Made by a program: the position numbers and the translations under genes. 64,000 nucleotides of DNA from Marchantia polymorpha subsp. ruderalis (taxonomy: Eukaryota; Streptophyta; Marchantiopsida; Marchantiales; Marchantiaceae): contig AP031356.1 of the NCBI GenBank assembly GCA_037833965.1, positions 21,040,501 through 21,104,500 on the forward strand, given 5' to 3'. Positions 19,447 through 29,432 of this stretch are shown piece after piece (position 1 is the stretch's first letter; each line of letters opens with the position of its first letter). The notes below the pieces were generated by a model. That model was not told the DNA's origin. It worked only from the letters and a program-made list of their open reading frames with translations, and searched no databases.

Positions 19447-19908
19447 CTATTGATGAGTTTGAATTCTCAGGCGACTGTCACTCCCAGAAATACTGCAAGT
19501 GTCCACTCGGAGCGCACTCGGAGGTCGCACAGTGCAGCGTAACACACACACACACACACACACCTGAAACTATAGAAACACAACCCAGAGATCCGTTAGG
19601 ACCTCTACTTCAAGATTTCAGGAGGAAAGTCTCTCACGAGCACACTCGGCAAAGCTGCGGGCAGTGACTTCCAACTCCGGCTTTTACAACGCTTCCACTA
19701 GCTTGCTGCTAGTGTAGGAAACCCGGTTTGGACTACCTACTTCGGATCGAAGTCACTCAGACGCGGTGAACAACACTCTCAACTCACAAAACGCGCAGAG
19801 AACACAGGTCCACACTGAAGGACTCACTGTGAAACATTCCAGTAACACAACAACAGTCTATTGAAGAGTTTGAATTCTCAGGCACTTGTCATTCCCAGAA
19901 ATACTACA
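19447..19908 (-). repeat. Internal direct repeat in R/U5 of family-2 LTRs
   Basis: A roughly 51-bp motif (TTTGAATTCTCAGGC core, then TCCCAGAAATACT) occurs at 19447-19497 and again at 19858-19908, about 411 bp apart and about 90% identical by eye. Both copies recur in LTR2, LTR3, LTR4 and LTR7. In element 1 I found only one clear copy (near 3258-3300). Confidence 0.7.
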
Positions 19909-20289
19909 GGGGTTACCCTCAAGGCACCTGCTGCAGCGTAACCTGAATTTACAACCAAGGCTTACACGAAGTAGCAAAACTTCACTTTGGCATTCAGGGG
20001 AAAAATCCCAAGGAGTACAATCGGAAAGAAACACTCGAAGGTGTAGGGGCAAAACTGTTCAAGTATCTAACTAGTCACTGGCTCTTAGCATCGGCAGTCA
20101 CCCGCAGGTGCAGATCCGAACTACTCAAGTCTCTAACCAATGTACTAGCTCTGAACATTCGGCCGAAGGCCTTCAGCTACAAAATGCGGAACGCTAAGTT
20201 GTAACTCCTCGTGCGTGGTGACAGAACTCAAGGACACAAACACGCAAAGGAAATGGGTTCCTGATCTGCACTTCTGATGGGAAAGAACC

Positions 20290-20318
20290 CCAGGCAAAAC
20301 GCCTGGAACTATTTTATA
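20290..20318 (-). promoter_or_regulatory. TATA box and hairpin (LTR1, outer copy)
   Basis: CCAGGC-AAAAC-GCCTGG lies at 20290-20306, with the TATA box (TTTATA on the plus strand) at 20313-20318. The layout is the same as in the other LTRs. Confidence 0.55.
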
Positions 20319-20354
20319 CCTTCTAAGTCCTACCTAGCACTACACTGCACTACG

Positions 20355-21434
20355 CTAAACGCCTGCACGGAACCACGCTACACTACACTCCGCGGAACCT
20401 GTACTCCGTCTCCTGCGCGGCCGACTGCCGCGCACTAACTCCCTACCCTGCCACTCTTCCGCTCGACTGCGCAGTCCCAACCGCTGCAACGCCGCGGACA
20501 CCTCCCCTTCGAGGGCGGACATGGTATCCTGTGCCTTCGACAGAAAGGCTTCAAGCTTCTTTGCTACCTTCCGCCGACTCCTACTGTCGCCTGACAACAA
20601 CCCGGCTGCGCGCAATTCAAACTCACGCAGTGTGAGTTTCTCCTGCGCCTTCACTTCCCAGTGGGCGTAGCCCTTGAGACAGTGGGCGACTCGCCTCGCC
20701 GTCTCCACCTTCGTGCGATCCGCCTCCTTCCTGCGATCCTCTTCAATTATCACTAATTGCGATTCGGCTTCAGCACGTTGCGCTCTCAATTCGCCACACT
20801 CTAACTGCAACCTGCGGATTAATTCTTCATCCGCCTGCCGTGCGAGCTGACATTGTTCCAACAACCGCGTCTGTCGCACGAGCTCCTCTGACAAAATCCG
20901 ATTCTGGGCCTGCTCAGAATCGAGTGCTTCCTTGACCTTCACCTGCTCCTTGGTGAGCTCGCCCAGTTTCTCATCCTTCATCTTCTCGGAGTGCTTGTAG
21001 AATTTCTGATTAAGCTTGTACTGACCCCACAAGCACTCATGCTTCTCCTTCAAGTCCCTCAACTCCTGGTCCACTCTAGCTAATAGCTTGCTGGTGTGGA
21101 CTTTAGTGCGAGTCCGCCTCCGCACTAACTCGATGTAAGATCTCGGCTGGAGTGGGTCGGCGTATTTATCGACCTTGCGATCCAAGTACCGCAGCAACGG
21201 AATCACCTGCTCAGAGAGCGCCGCCGCCGGTGCTCCAACAATTTCCTCCTCCTCCTCCTCGGTGTCTTCTGCTCCTGACATTTCTTCCGTGGAGCCTCCG
21301 TCGTCATCATCCGAGTGGGGGATTTCAGTCGCCATTGATTGCGTCGGCGACTGCCCCGAGTGGGGCTGCACGTCGTCGACGTGTGCTGCTTGCGAAGGCA
21401 CAGCCGCAGCCTCGCTGCTCGTCGCCAAAATGTC
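20355..21434 (-). pseudogene. C-terminal fragment of the U3 ORF (LTR1, outer copy)
   Basis: Only the last roughly 360 codons of the U3 ORF remain: the acidic stretch, LLRYLDRK and the coiled coil. The 5' part was lost where the copy is joined to R/U5 sequence at about 21435-21446. It is closer to LTR3 than to LTR2. Confidence 0.8.
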
Positions 21435-22089
21435 GGAGGCGTCGCCAAAGCTGCGGGCAGTGACTTCCAACTCCGGCTTTTACAACGCTTCCACTAGCTT
21501 GCTGCTAGTGTAGGAAACCCGGTTTGGACTACCTACTTCGGATCGAAGTCACTCAGACGCGGTGAACAACACTCTCAACTCACAAAACGCGCAGAGAACA
21601 CAGGTCCACACTGAAGGACTCACTGTGAAACATTCCAGTAACACAACAACAGTCTATTGAAGAGTTTGAATTCTCAGGCACTTGTCATTCCCAGAAATAC
21701 TACAGGGGTTACCCTCAAGGCACCTGCTGCAGCGTAACCTGAATTTACAACCAAGGCTTACACGAAGTAGCAAAACTTCACTTTGGCATTCAGGGGAAAA
21801 ATCCCAAAGGAGTACAATCAGAAAGAAACACTCGAAGGTGTAGGGGCGAAACTGTTCAAGTATCTAACTAGTCACTGGCTCTGAGCATCGGCAGTCACCC
21901 GCAGGTGCAAATCCGAACTACTCAAGTCTCTAACCAATGTACTAGCTCTGAACATTCGGCCGAAGGCCTTCAGCTACAAAATGCGGAACGCTAAGTTGTA
22001 ACTCCTCGTGCGTGGTGACAGAACTCAAGGACACAAACACGCAAAGGAAATGGGTTCCTGAACTATACTTCTGAGTTTGGGAAAGAACC

Positions 22090-22118
22090 CCAGGCAAAAC
22101 GCCTGGAACTATTTTATA
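22090..22118 (-). promoter_or_regulatory. TATA box and hairpin (LTR1, inner copy)
   Basis: The hairpin is at 22090-22106 and the TATA box at 22113-22118 (minus strand), upstream of the inner R/U5 copy. Confidence 0.55.
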
Positions 22119-22154
22119 CCTTCTAAGTCCTACCTAGCACTACACTGCACTACG

Positions 22155-25055
22155 CTACACGCCTGCACGGAACCACGCTACACTACACTCCGCGGAACCT
22201 GTACTACGTCTCCTGCGCGGCCGACTGCCGCGCACTAGCTCCCTACCCTGCCACTCTTCCGCTCGACTACGCAGTCCCAACCGCTGCAACGCCGCGGACA
22301 CCTCCCCCTCGAGGGCGGACATGGTATCCTGTGCCTTCGACAGAAAGGCCTTGAGCTTCTTCGCTACCTTCCGCCGACTCCTACTGTCGCCTGACAACAA
22401 CCCGGCTGCGCGCAATTCAAACTCCCGCAGTGTGAGTTTCTCCTGCGCCTTCACTTCCCAGTGGGCGTAGCCCTTGAGACAGTGGGCGACTCGCCTCGCC
22501 GTCTCCACCTTCGTGCGATCCGCCTCCTTCCTGCGATCCTCTTCAATGGTCACTAATTGCGATTCGGCTTCAGCACGTTGCGCCCTCAATTCGCCACACT
22601 CTGACTGCAGACTGCGGATTAATTCTTCATCCGCCTGCCGTGCGAGCTGACATTGTTCCAACAACCGCGTCTGTCGCACGAGCTTCTCTGACAAAATCCG
22701 ATTCTCGGCCTGCTCAGAGTTGAGTGCTTCCTTGACCTTCACCTGCTCCTTGGTGAGCTCGCCCAGTTTCTCATCCTTCATCTTCTCGGAGTGCTTGTAG
22801 AATTTCTGATTAAGCTTGTACTGTCCCCACAAGCACTCATGCTTCTCCTTCAAGTCCCTCAACTCCTGGTCCACTCTAGCTAATAGCTTGCTGGTGTGGA
22901 CTTTAGTGCGAGTCCGCCTGCGCACTAACTCGATGTAAGATCCCGGCTGGAGTGGGTCGGCGTATTTATCGACCTTGCGATCCAAGTACCGCAGCAACGG
23001 AATCACCTGCTCAGAGAGCGCCGCCGCCGGCGCTCCAACAATTTCCTCCTCCTCCTCCTCGGTGTCTTCTGCTCCTGACATTTCTTCCGTGGAGCCTCCG
23101 TCCTCATCATCCGAGTGGAGAATTTCAGTCGCCATTGATTGCGTCGGCGACTGCCCCGAGTGGGGCTGCACGTCCTCGACGTGTGCTGCCTGCGAAGGCA
23201 CGGCTGCAGCCTCGCTGCTCGTCGCCAAAATGTCTAAGGCGGAAGGCGAATGTATCCGAGCGGCATCCCCGTCGCTCGCTGGTTGATTGCCCACCGCATT
23301 CTCTCTGTCGCCGTCGTCCGTCGCCGAAGGCGATCGAGCGGAGGGTGGCTGCGCGGGGTTGGATTGCGCATCGCGCATCGAGATGTCGTCCCGCGGACAG
23401 TCACTCCGCTCCTCCGTCTGCTGCTCCCTTGATCGGTCCGTGGGGGCTGTGTCCGGCCCGTGCGCAGGCGCATGTGCCGGCGCCTTGTCCGCCGCAGGCG
23501 TAGCGCCGCGGACATCTATCGCCGAAGGCGACATGGCCGGGGGCCGCACGCCCGATGCTCCTTGGCCTATAGGCCCTACCGCCGAAGGCGCATCTATCGG
23601 CGTACTTCCCGCCGATGGTGCGGCCTCCGCACGCTCTCTGCTCGTATCCCCTCGGCTCGAAGGCCCTGGCGCCGAAGGCGCGAATTGCGGCGCGTGGTGC
23701 GCCGGAGGGTCTGGCCCCGAGGGCCGGTGTCTCGTAGGCGGTTCTTCCGCCGGCTCCTTCCCCTTCCTACGTTGGAACGGGGGTGATTCTTGCCTGTGCA
23801 CAGGCGGCACGTGTGGAGGTGTTCTGTGCACAGGCGACCTGTGCACAGGCGACCTGTGCACAGGCGAGCGCCTGTGCACAGGCGGACTGCTCCTTCCCAC
23901 GCGTAAGCGTAGATCCACGTCCACTTGTGTTCGCCGATCCGCGGAGGCTCGTCCGTCCGCGGAGGTTCGCCTGTGCGCAAACGGAACATCTGTCCGCATC
24001 GCACGTGGTAACTCCGGAGGCCCTTGGCCCGTAGGCGGCCTCTCTCCCGACGAGGTTGCAGCGTGGCCCGTCGCTCCTGCGGTCGTCCGCGCTTCTTCTC
24101 GCCTCTCTGGCGACGCACTTCCTATCTCCGTCGCAATCGTCGCCGTGTCTGCACTGTCAGCTGGCAACACCAGTCTGCGTGCCTTCTGCTTCGGCCGGCT
24201 GTATGGCTCGCACAGCGGCCGCGGTCGAATGGGAACAGAGAGTTCTTGATGCTGCTCCTCTTCGGCCTCTTCCCTCCATCGCCGCTTCCGCGGCACTCGC
24301 GCTGCAGGGGTGTGTCTCCCTTCATCCCTCCGTCTTGATGGGGTAGAAGTCGGTGACTCCTCCGCATCAGTGTCGACCTCGTTCTCCCGCACATACTTCC
24401 CGGGATGGTCGATGGACAATGGCGGAAAATGTTCAAGCTCCGCCGCTGTCAAACAATTCCGCTGTCGATAAAAATTGATGAGGAAAGGAGAAAGATGGTT
24501 TAGCGTTCCCCCCTTCTCCTCAAACGCGTGCTGTCGCATCACTCTGTGCAGGATGCTCGCCCAGTGAATTGGAGTTCCCTCGATGACGCACTCCACAAAA
24601 GAGACCTGCCACAATGTGATGTAGCAGGCGCGGTGCGGCTGCAGTAATTGCATCAGCGCCGCGGACAAAGTCCGGCGAAATCGATCTTTGTAATCACGGG
24701 TCCTGTACCCATTCTTGGTAGACCTCCCGGTCTTGAACAGCTCCACAAATTGCGCTTCTTCTTGCTTGGTCACCTTGATGCTCTCGCTGTCGAAAAGGAG
24801 ATGCCCTGGCATGCCAGCACATCTTCCCAACGCCTGCGCCCAATCTTGGACTGTCCACCGGTCAACATGCGGACGCAATCCGCGCGAGGGTGGTCCCTGT
24901 GGCTCTAGCCACTCGCGCACCATATTCGCGCAGATGTAATTCCATCCCCATAGCAAGAAATCGAGCTTTCTTGCTATTAAGCGCTCTTCGAAAGCGCGCA
25001 GCCCGTTCTGCGGCAGGCGAAGTGGCACCATCCGCAATCTGCTCGGTCTCGTCAT
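22155..25055 (-). CDS. U3-encoded coiled-coil protein (LTR1, 966 aa)
   Basis: The start is the Met that aligns with the element 1 start (GCAATGACG). An in-frame extension to 25307 exists but is not conserved in element 1. Layout: N-terminal domain about 1-210 (LRAFEERL, KLDFLLWGWN, MVREWLEP, RTRDYKDRFRR, GGTLNHLSPF); a long low-complexity middle with repeated SPVHR units encoded by the CGCCTGTGCACAGGCG palindrome and PSA units encoded by CGCCGAAGGCG; an acidic run (EDTEEEEEE); then LLRYLDRKVDKY and about 250 residues of coiled coil. It has four consecutive SPVHR-type units where LTR2 has three. Function is unknown. It is unlike Env: no signal peptide or transmembrane segment. Confidence 0.8.
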   Translation of the reverse strand: MTRPSRLRMVPLRLPQNGLRAFEERLIARKLDFLLWGWNYICANMVREWLEPQGPPSRGLRPHVDRWTVQDWAQALGRCAGMPGHLLFDSESIKVTKQEEAQFVELFKTGRSTKNGYRTRDYKDRFRRTLSAALMQLLQPHRACYITLWQVSFVECVIEGTPIHWASILHRVMRQHAFEEKGGTLNHLSPFLINFYRQRNCLTAAELEHFPPLSIDHPGKYVRENEVDTDAEESPTSTPSRRRDEGRHTPAARVPRKRRWREEAEEEQHQELSVPIRPRPLCEPYSRPKQKARRLVLPADSADTATIATEIGSASPERREEARTTAGATGHAATSSGERPPTGQGPPELPRAMRTDVPFAHRRTSADGRASADRRTQVDVDLRLRVGRSSPPVHRRSPVHRSPVHRSPVHRTPPHVPPVHRQESPPFQRRKGKEPAEEPPTRHRPSGPDPPAHHAPQFAPSAPGPSSRGDTSRERAEAAPSAGSTPIDAPSAVGPIGQGASGVRPPAMSPSAIDVRGATPAADKAPAHAPAHGPDTAPTDRSREQQTEERSDCPRDDISMRDAQSNPAQPPSARSPSATDDGDRENAVGNQPASDGDAARIHSPSALDILATSSEAAAVPSQAAHVEDVQPHSGQSPTQSMATEILHSDDEDGGSTEEMSGAEDTEEEEEEIVGAPAAALSEQVIPLLRYLDRKVDKYADPLQPGSYIELVRRRTRTKVHTSKLLARVDQELRDLKEKHECLWGQYKLNQKFYKHSEKMKDEKLGELTKEQVKVKEALNSEQAENRILSEKLVRQTRLLEQCQLARQADEELIRSLQSECGELRAQRAEAESQLVTIEEDRRKEADRTKVETARRVAHCLKGYAHWEVKAQEKLTLREFELRAAGLLSGDSRSRRKVAKKLKAFLSKAQDTMSALEGEVSAALQRLGLRSRAEEWQGRELVRGSRPRRRRSTGSAECSVAWFRAGV
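23800..23890 (-). repeat. 15-bp minisatellite of CCTGTGCACAGGCGA units in the U3 ORF
   Basis: Tandem and near-tandem copies of a 15-bp unit built on the palindrome CGCCTGTGCACAGGCG encode SPVHR repeats. Copy number differs between LTRs: one unit fewer in LTR2 (35025-35095) and still fewer in LTR4 (53825-53885). The frame is preserved each time because the unit is a multiple of three. Confidence 0.8.
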
Positions 25056-25479
25056 TGCGTTCCTGGGGTTCGCTCGCCCGCTCATTCTACTTCCGCACTG
25101 TCCGCGTTTCTTTCTCTCTCGGCAAACTCTAATCGCTCTCAATTCCAAATCACGCGCACTCACTTCTCCCTCAATCAACAAGAAATCTCCTGAGCGACGA
25201 CGACGAGAATGTTCCGCAGCCAGCAGATGGATGCGCGCAGCGCGCACAAGAGATTGGAATCGCGAATTCAAGAATGGGACGCTCTCCGCCGCCCGGTCGA
25301 AGGTCATGGTCGTCTCTTGGTCGTGAAGAACGTCTCACTTGATGGCCGCGCCGGCTGTACGCTGGAACGGTCCTCGCTCTCACGCGCGGCTTCACGCTCC
25401 GCCGTCGTCGATTAAACTCTCACGCTCGAATTGGCGGATTTGAACTCCGCGAGCGTGTCACCCTCCGGACATGGGGGCG

Positions 25480-26130
25480 TAGCGCCGAAGGCGAGTTTTC
25501 CGCCTTGCGCGGTACACTTGTTCGTACCGCCCCTCGGCCAATCTCCTTCTGCCTTGACGCGTGCGTCCGCATGTCGGACAAAAATTCAACTCCTGCCTGT
25601 GCGCAGGCAGGGGCCTCGGCGGATTCTCCGCCGGCGCGGAACTTGAACATCCTCCTGTGCACAGGCGTTCGCCTGTGCGCAGGCGAATTCCGTCCGCGGC
25701 GCTGCGCTGGCTCGGAAGGCGTTGACCGTGGTCAGCCGTCTCCGTCCAGTCTGTCCGTTCCTTGTCTCTCCGTCGGCGCTTCCGCCGCCGCAACTCCGTC
25801 CGTCCAAGAGCGCATCCACCCGTGCCGTCCGCATGGTCCGTACCGATTGGATTACTCTGGCGGTCTTCCGACGTACGCTGCGCTGCGCTGGCGCGGAAGG
25901 CGCCGTACACTTTCTACCTCACAAGGCGCATTTCTAGGGCCCAAGGCGGATCTCCCGCCGACGCCGAAGTGCCTGTGCACAGGCGAACGCCTGTGCGTAG
26001 GCGGACTTCGCGCCTTCCCTAACCCTACTTCGCCTGTGCACAGGCGAACGCCTTCGTCCGCGCATAGGACAAAACTTGAATCCCCCTTCCGCGCAGGCGG
26101 AATTCGCGCCGGTGGCGAAATCCTTCCGCC
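25480..26130. repeat. Palindrome-rich U3 region (LTR1)
   Basis: This non-coding U3 region has several copies of CGCCTGTGCACAGGCG (perfect at 26031-26046), CGCCTGTGCGCAGGCG-like variants and CGCCGAAGGCG. They are the same motifs that occur inside the neighbouring ORF. Confidence 0.7.
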
Positions 26131-26551
26131 GGGGGCGACCGCCTCCGTTTCTTCCAGTAGCGATAACTCCCTAAGTCCTCGTCCGTTCCAAGCGTTCTTG
26201 GGCTCGTTGGAATCAGCGCGTCGAGCTCTTTCCAACGGGATCCAAACTTGGTCAAGGCGCCCGAGGGTTACCTAATTACGAGGGTTTCCCTACAGCCGCG
26301 GACGCAACCTCCGAAGGCGGGTTTTGCGCCTTGCGCCGTAGAGATCCTAACTGCGGAGCTCGCAGGGAGGGTGGTGCCTGACCTTACTACTGCACCCCAA
26401 ATCCCAGATTCTACAAGATCCCTCGAGAATCCCCGCGATCTTCCGGATTCACTCTGTTTTGATGTACCGAAGGCTATTTACAATGCTGCCGGGGTACAGT
26501 TTTCCAAAAATGTTTTAATTTCCTCAAAATTGCCAAAAGTGGGGTACCACA

Positions 26552-26566
26552 TGCCCCCCTCCTCAA
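26552..26566 (-). other. Polypurine tract (element 2)
   Basis: TGCCCCCCTCCTCAA on the plus strand is the reverse complement of the tract seen in element 1. It adjoins the LTR1 end at 26551. Confidence 0.85.
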
Positions 26567-26588
26567 TTGTGAGCGCCCACGCGAACAC

Positions 26589-29429
26589 TCACATGTGGTA
26601 TTTCTTCAACCGCCACCCGTTCACTCGGGTGCCTAACAAATCGCCGGCCAGGTCCGCAAGTTGGATGGACCCATTCGGGAAGACTTCGACAACCCTGTAA
26701 GGTCCCATCCACCTTAGGTGCAGTTTGCCTGGGAATCTGGCATGCCTGCTGTCGTAGAGCAATGCCAAATCACCCGCCTGCAGTAGTACCGGTTTGATCT
26801 TTTTATCGTACCTCTCCTTTCGGCGGAGCTGGATTTTCCTGGTGCGATCTTCGGCGTCTCTTCTCCTTTCATCCAGCAGCGTGACCTCCTGTAACCTGTA
26901 GAGCTGACTCTCCTCTGCGCCCATCCTCTGCAAATCCATCGTTCGATGTGTGGGTACTTCAAATTCGATTGGGAGGATCGGGTGTTGCCCATACACCAGA
27001 AAGTATGGTGTCTGTTTGGTCGTGATCTTCTCAGCTGTGCGGTACGCCCATAGAGCGGCTGCTAGCTTCGTATCCCAGTCGTGAGCGTGATTCACCGTGA
27101 CCTTGAGTAGTATTTTACACAGCAGTCCATTGGACTTCTCCGTCAGTCCATTTGCCTTAGGATTGTATGGAGTAGTCTTCCGGTGCTTGATGTGGAAGTA
27201 CCGTGTCAGATCTTCGATGATCTGATTCAAAAAATGCGTGCCCCGGTCGCTCACTAGCTCTAAGGGACATCCGTAGCGTGTGATGATCGACTCAAACAAG
27301 AATGCGGCCACTGTGGCAGCATCATCCCTTCTGGTGGCCCTGGCCTCTACCATTTTGGTGGCGTAGTCCGTTGCTACCAGAATGTAGCGCCTTCGTGTAC
27401 TTCTAGTCACTGGTTGTATCGGCCCTACAAAGTCAATACCCCACTTTTCGAAAGGTGCTAGAGGCATGATGGGAGTCAGGGGCCATCGTGTTGTAGGCGT
27501 CGGTCTCCCCGTCCTCTGGCAACTGTCGCACTTGCGGATGTAATCGAGAACATCCTTAAACATGGTCGGCCACCAATACCCCGCATTTAGGATCTTTGTG
27601 ACCGTGTTCCTGGTGGCATAGTGTCCACCCGCCTCCTCTGTGTGCATCGCACTCACTATTCTTGGTACTTCTGATTCCTCCAGGCATCTGCATAAGCGCT
27701 CATCCGCCATCTTCTTGAACAAAACCCCCTGCTGGAGTTGATACGGGCCTGCCTTATGAATAAAGACAGTTCGCTGTTCCAAATCCATGCCCTCGGGGCA
27801 CTGGAGGGTTAGCAGATATCGATACAGGTCGGCATAGCGGGACTCATGTCCTGCAGACAACTGAAATAACTCTTCATCTGGAAAATCGTCCACCAATTCC
27901 TCCTCTGTCGGCTGTGTCCATAATCGGGACAAGTAATCCGCATTTTCGTGGTGCACCCCTTTCCTGGTCTGGACTGTGTAGGTGAACTCTTGTAGTAATA
28001 ACACCCACCTGGCGATTCGACCGGATAGGTCGGCTTTCTTAACTAGGTGTTGCAATGCGTAGTGGTCCACATGGAACACAAACTCGTAACAGATTAGGTA
28101 GTGACGGAACTTTTTACAGGAGTACACCATCCCCAACGCTTCTCTCTCCGTCGTGGTGTACTTCCGCTCTGCTAGAGACAGCTGTCGGCTCGCGAAGTAG
28201 ATCGGGTAGTCCTTTTTGTTGTCATCCTTTTGACTCAGTACTACACCGATGGCGAATGCCGAAGTGTCAACGTAAACATGGAATGGTCGATTCCAGTCTG
28301 GACTCCTTAGTACGGGAGCAGTCGTGAGTTTCGCTTTCAGAGCTTCAAATGCTGTCCGCTGGTTCGCACCCCAAGCATAAGGCTCGTCCTTCTTCAACAA
28401 CTTGGTCAGGTCCGCCGCCAGTATTGCATACATGTGTATGAATCTTCGGTAGTAGCCCACATCACCCAGGAATGCTCGCAGCTCTCTTAGATTCGTGGGT
28501 GGCTCAAGCTCGAGTATAACCTTGACCTTCTCGATGTCCACCGCAATGCCTTCTGCCGAGACCCGATGACCCAACAAGATCCCACTAGTCATGAAGAAAA
28601 AGCACTTCTCGGGATGCAGCGATAAACTGCTCTCTCTACATTTATCGAAGGTCTGCTTCAAGTGACTTAGGTGTTCAGACCGCTTCCCAAAGACACAGAA
28701 GTCATCTATGAATATCTCCAGGAACTTCCTCAGTTGTTCCTGAAAGATATTGGTCATCATCCGTTGAAAGGTGGCAGGCGCGTTGCACAGACCGAAGGGC
28801 ATCTTGTGGTATGCGTAAGTTCCCCAGTCGGTTGTGAACGTAGTTTTATCCTTGTCCTGTTCACGGATAGACACCTGATTGTAACCTGAGAACCCATCCA
28901 GGAAGCTATAACATTCATGTCCGGCAACATGGTCTAGAATGGCATCCGTGAATGGTAACGGGTGATGATCCTTGCGTGTTGCCGCATTCAACTTCTGGAA
29001 ATCCTGACACACTCGTATCTTACCCGTCAACTTCTTGGGTACGATAACAATCGGCGACACCCACTCACTGCTGAGCACAGGGTAAATAATACCAGCGCTC
29101 AAGTACTTATCTATCTCCTCTTTCACTAGCAAGGAGTACTTTGGGTTGAGGCGATACTGGCGCTGTCGTATGGGTACTGAGTCGTCCAGTAAATCGATAC
29201 GGTGCTCCCCATACCGTGCAGGTATCCCCTTCATGTCCTCGATCTTCCAGGCGAAGACGTCGACATAGTGGCTAAGGAACGCCTGTACTTTCCTTAGCTC
29301 GTCTCCTCTCACTGCGCTTGATACCTTCAAGCACTTGCCGGGACTGAGTTGTACTTCGTGACAGTCACTAGGGTCGACAATGCCCTCGGTGTGACTCGTC
29401 TCACTCCTTCCCAGTCCCACAGTTAATTG
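26589..29429 (-). CDS. pol: Pol: reverse transcriptase, RNase H, integrase (element 2)
   Basis: The frame is open in phase with gag from just after the UAG (29430-29432), so it is probably expressed as a readthrough fusion. It has the same domain order and length as element 1 Pol and is clearly homologous along its whole length. RT carries CQDFQKLN, FLDGFSGYNQV and FIDDF; RNase H carries HVYVDTSAFAIG; the integrase has an HHCC finger, SDRGTHF and NGLTEKSN (D,D35E) and ends with NGWRLKKYHM. There is no chromodomain. No frameshift or stop was seen. Confidence 0.95.
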   Translation of the reverse strand, partial: QLTVGLGRSETSHTEGIVDPSDCHEVQLSPGKCLKVSSAVRGDELRKVQAFLSHYVDVFAWKIEDMKGIPARYGEHRIDLLDDSVPIRQRQYRLNPKYSLLVKEEIDKYLSAGIIYPVLSSEWVSPIVIVPKKLTGKIRVCQDFQKLNAATRKDHHPLPFTDAILDHVAGHECYSFLDGFSGYNQVSIREQDKDKTTFTTDWGTYAYHKMPFGLCNAPATFQRMMTNIFQEQLRKFLEIFIDDFCVFGKRSEHLSHLKQTFDKCRESSLSLHPEKCFFFMTSGILLGHRVSAEGIAVDIEKVKVILELEPPTNLRELRAFLGDVGYYRRFIHMYAILAADLTKLLKKDEPYAWGANQRTAFEALKAKLTTAPVLRSPDWNRPFHVYVDTSAFAIGVVLSQKDDNKKDYPIYFASRQLSLAERKYTTTEREALGMVYSCKKFRHYLICYEFVFHVDHYALQHLVKKADLSGRIARWVLLLQEFTYTVQTRKGVHHENADYLSRLWTQPTEEELVDDFPDEELFQLSAGHESRYADLYRYLLTLQCPEGMDLEQRTVFIHKAGPYQLQQGVLFKKMADERLCRCLEESEVPRIVSAMHTEEAGGHYATRNTVTKILNAGYWWPTMFKDVLDYIRKCDSCQRTGRPTPTTRWPLTPIMPLAPFEKWGIDFVGPIQPVTRSTRRRYILVATDYATKMVEARATRRDDAATVAAFLFESIITRYGCPLELVSDRGTHFLNQIIEDLTRYFHIKHRKTTPYNPKANGLTEKSNGLLCKILLKVTVNHAHDWDTKLAAALWAYRTAEKITTKQTPYFLVYGQHPILPIEFEVPTHRTMDLQRMGAEESQLYRLQEVTLLDERRRDAEDRTRKIQLRRKERYDKKIKPVLLQAGDLALLYDSRHARFPGKLHLRWMGPYRVVEVFPNGSIQLADLAGDLLGTRVNGWRLKKYHM

Positions 29430-29432
29430 CTA
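29424..29432 (-). promoter_or_regulatory. Leaky UAG between gag and pol (element 2)
   Basis: On the minus strand the sequence is TAGCAATTA, identical to the tobacco mosaic virus readthrough context UAG-CAA-UUA. Gag and Pol are in the same frame on either side. Confidence 0.8.

Larger units (their letters stand above)
19344..26551 (-). repeat. LTR1: rearranged left LTR of element 2 (7208 bp)
   Basis: The unit is about 1.8 kb longer than LTR2. Bases 19344-21434 match LTR3 (39238 onward; shared markers include TATTGATGAG and the first ORF codons), then about 12 bp of filler follow. From about 21446 the sequence restarts at the position equivalent to 19655 and continues to 26551 as a near-identical copy of LTR2. 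It is therefore a chimera of two LTRs joined head to tail. Confidence 0.88.

Noticed and set aside
23800-23890. Regular short repeats that could suggest a CRISPR array
   Set aside because: The units are tandem 15-mers inside an open reading frame with no unique spacers, in a eukaryotic retroelement.
23287-24249. Long plus-strand open frame (320 aa) opposite the U3 ORF, also seen in LTR2, LTR3, LTR4 and LTR8
   Set aside because: It is Cys/Gly/Ala-rich low complexity produced by reading the GC-rich palindromic region of the U3 ORF backwards. It is not conserved in element 1, whereas the sense ORF is.
25055-25307. N-terminal extension of the family-2 U3 ORF (84 aa, also in LTR2, LTR3, LTR4, LTR8)
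   Set aside because: It is open in frame, but element 1 has unrelated sequence before the aligned Met. Conservation starts exactly at that Met, so I used the shorter start.
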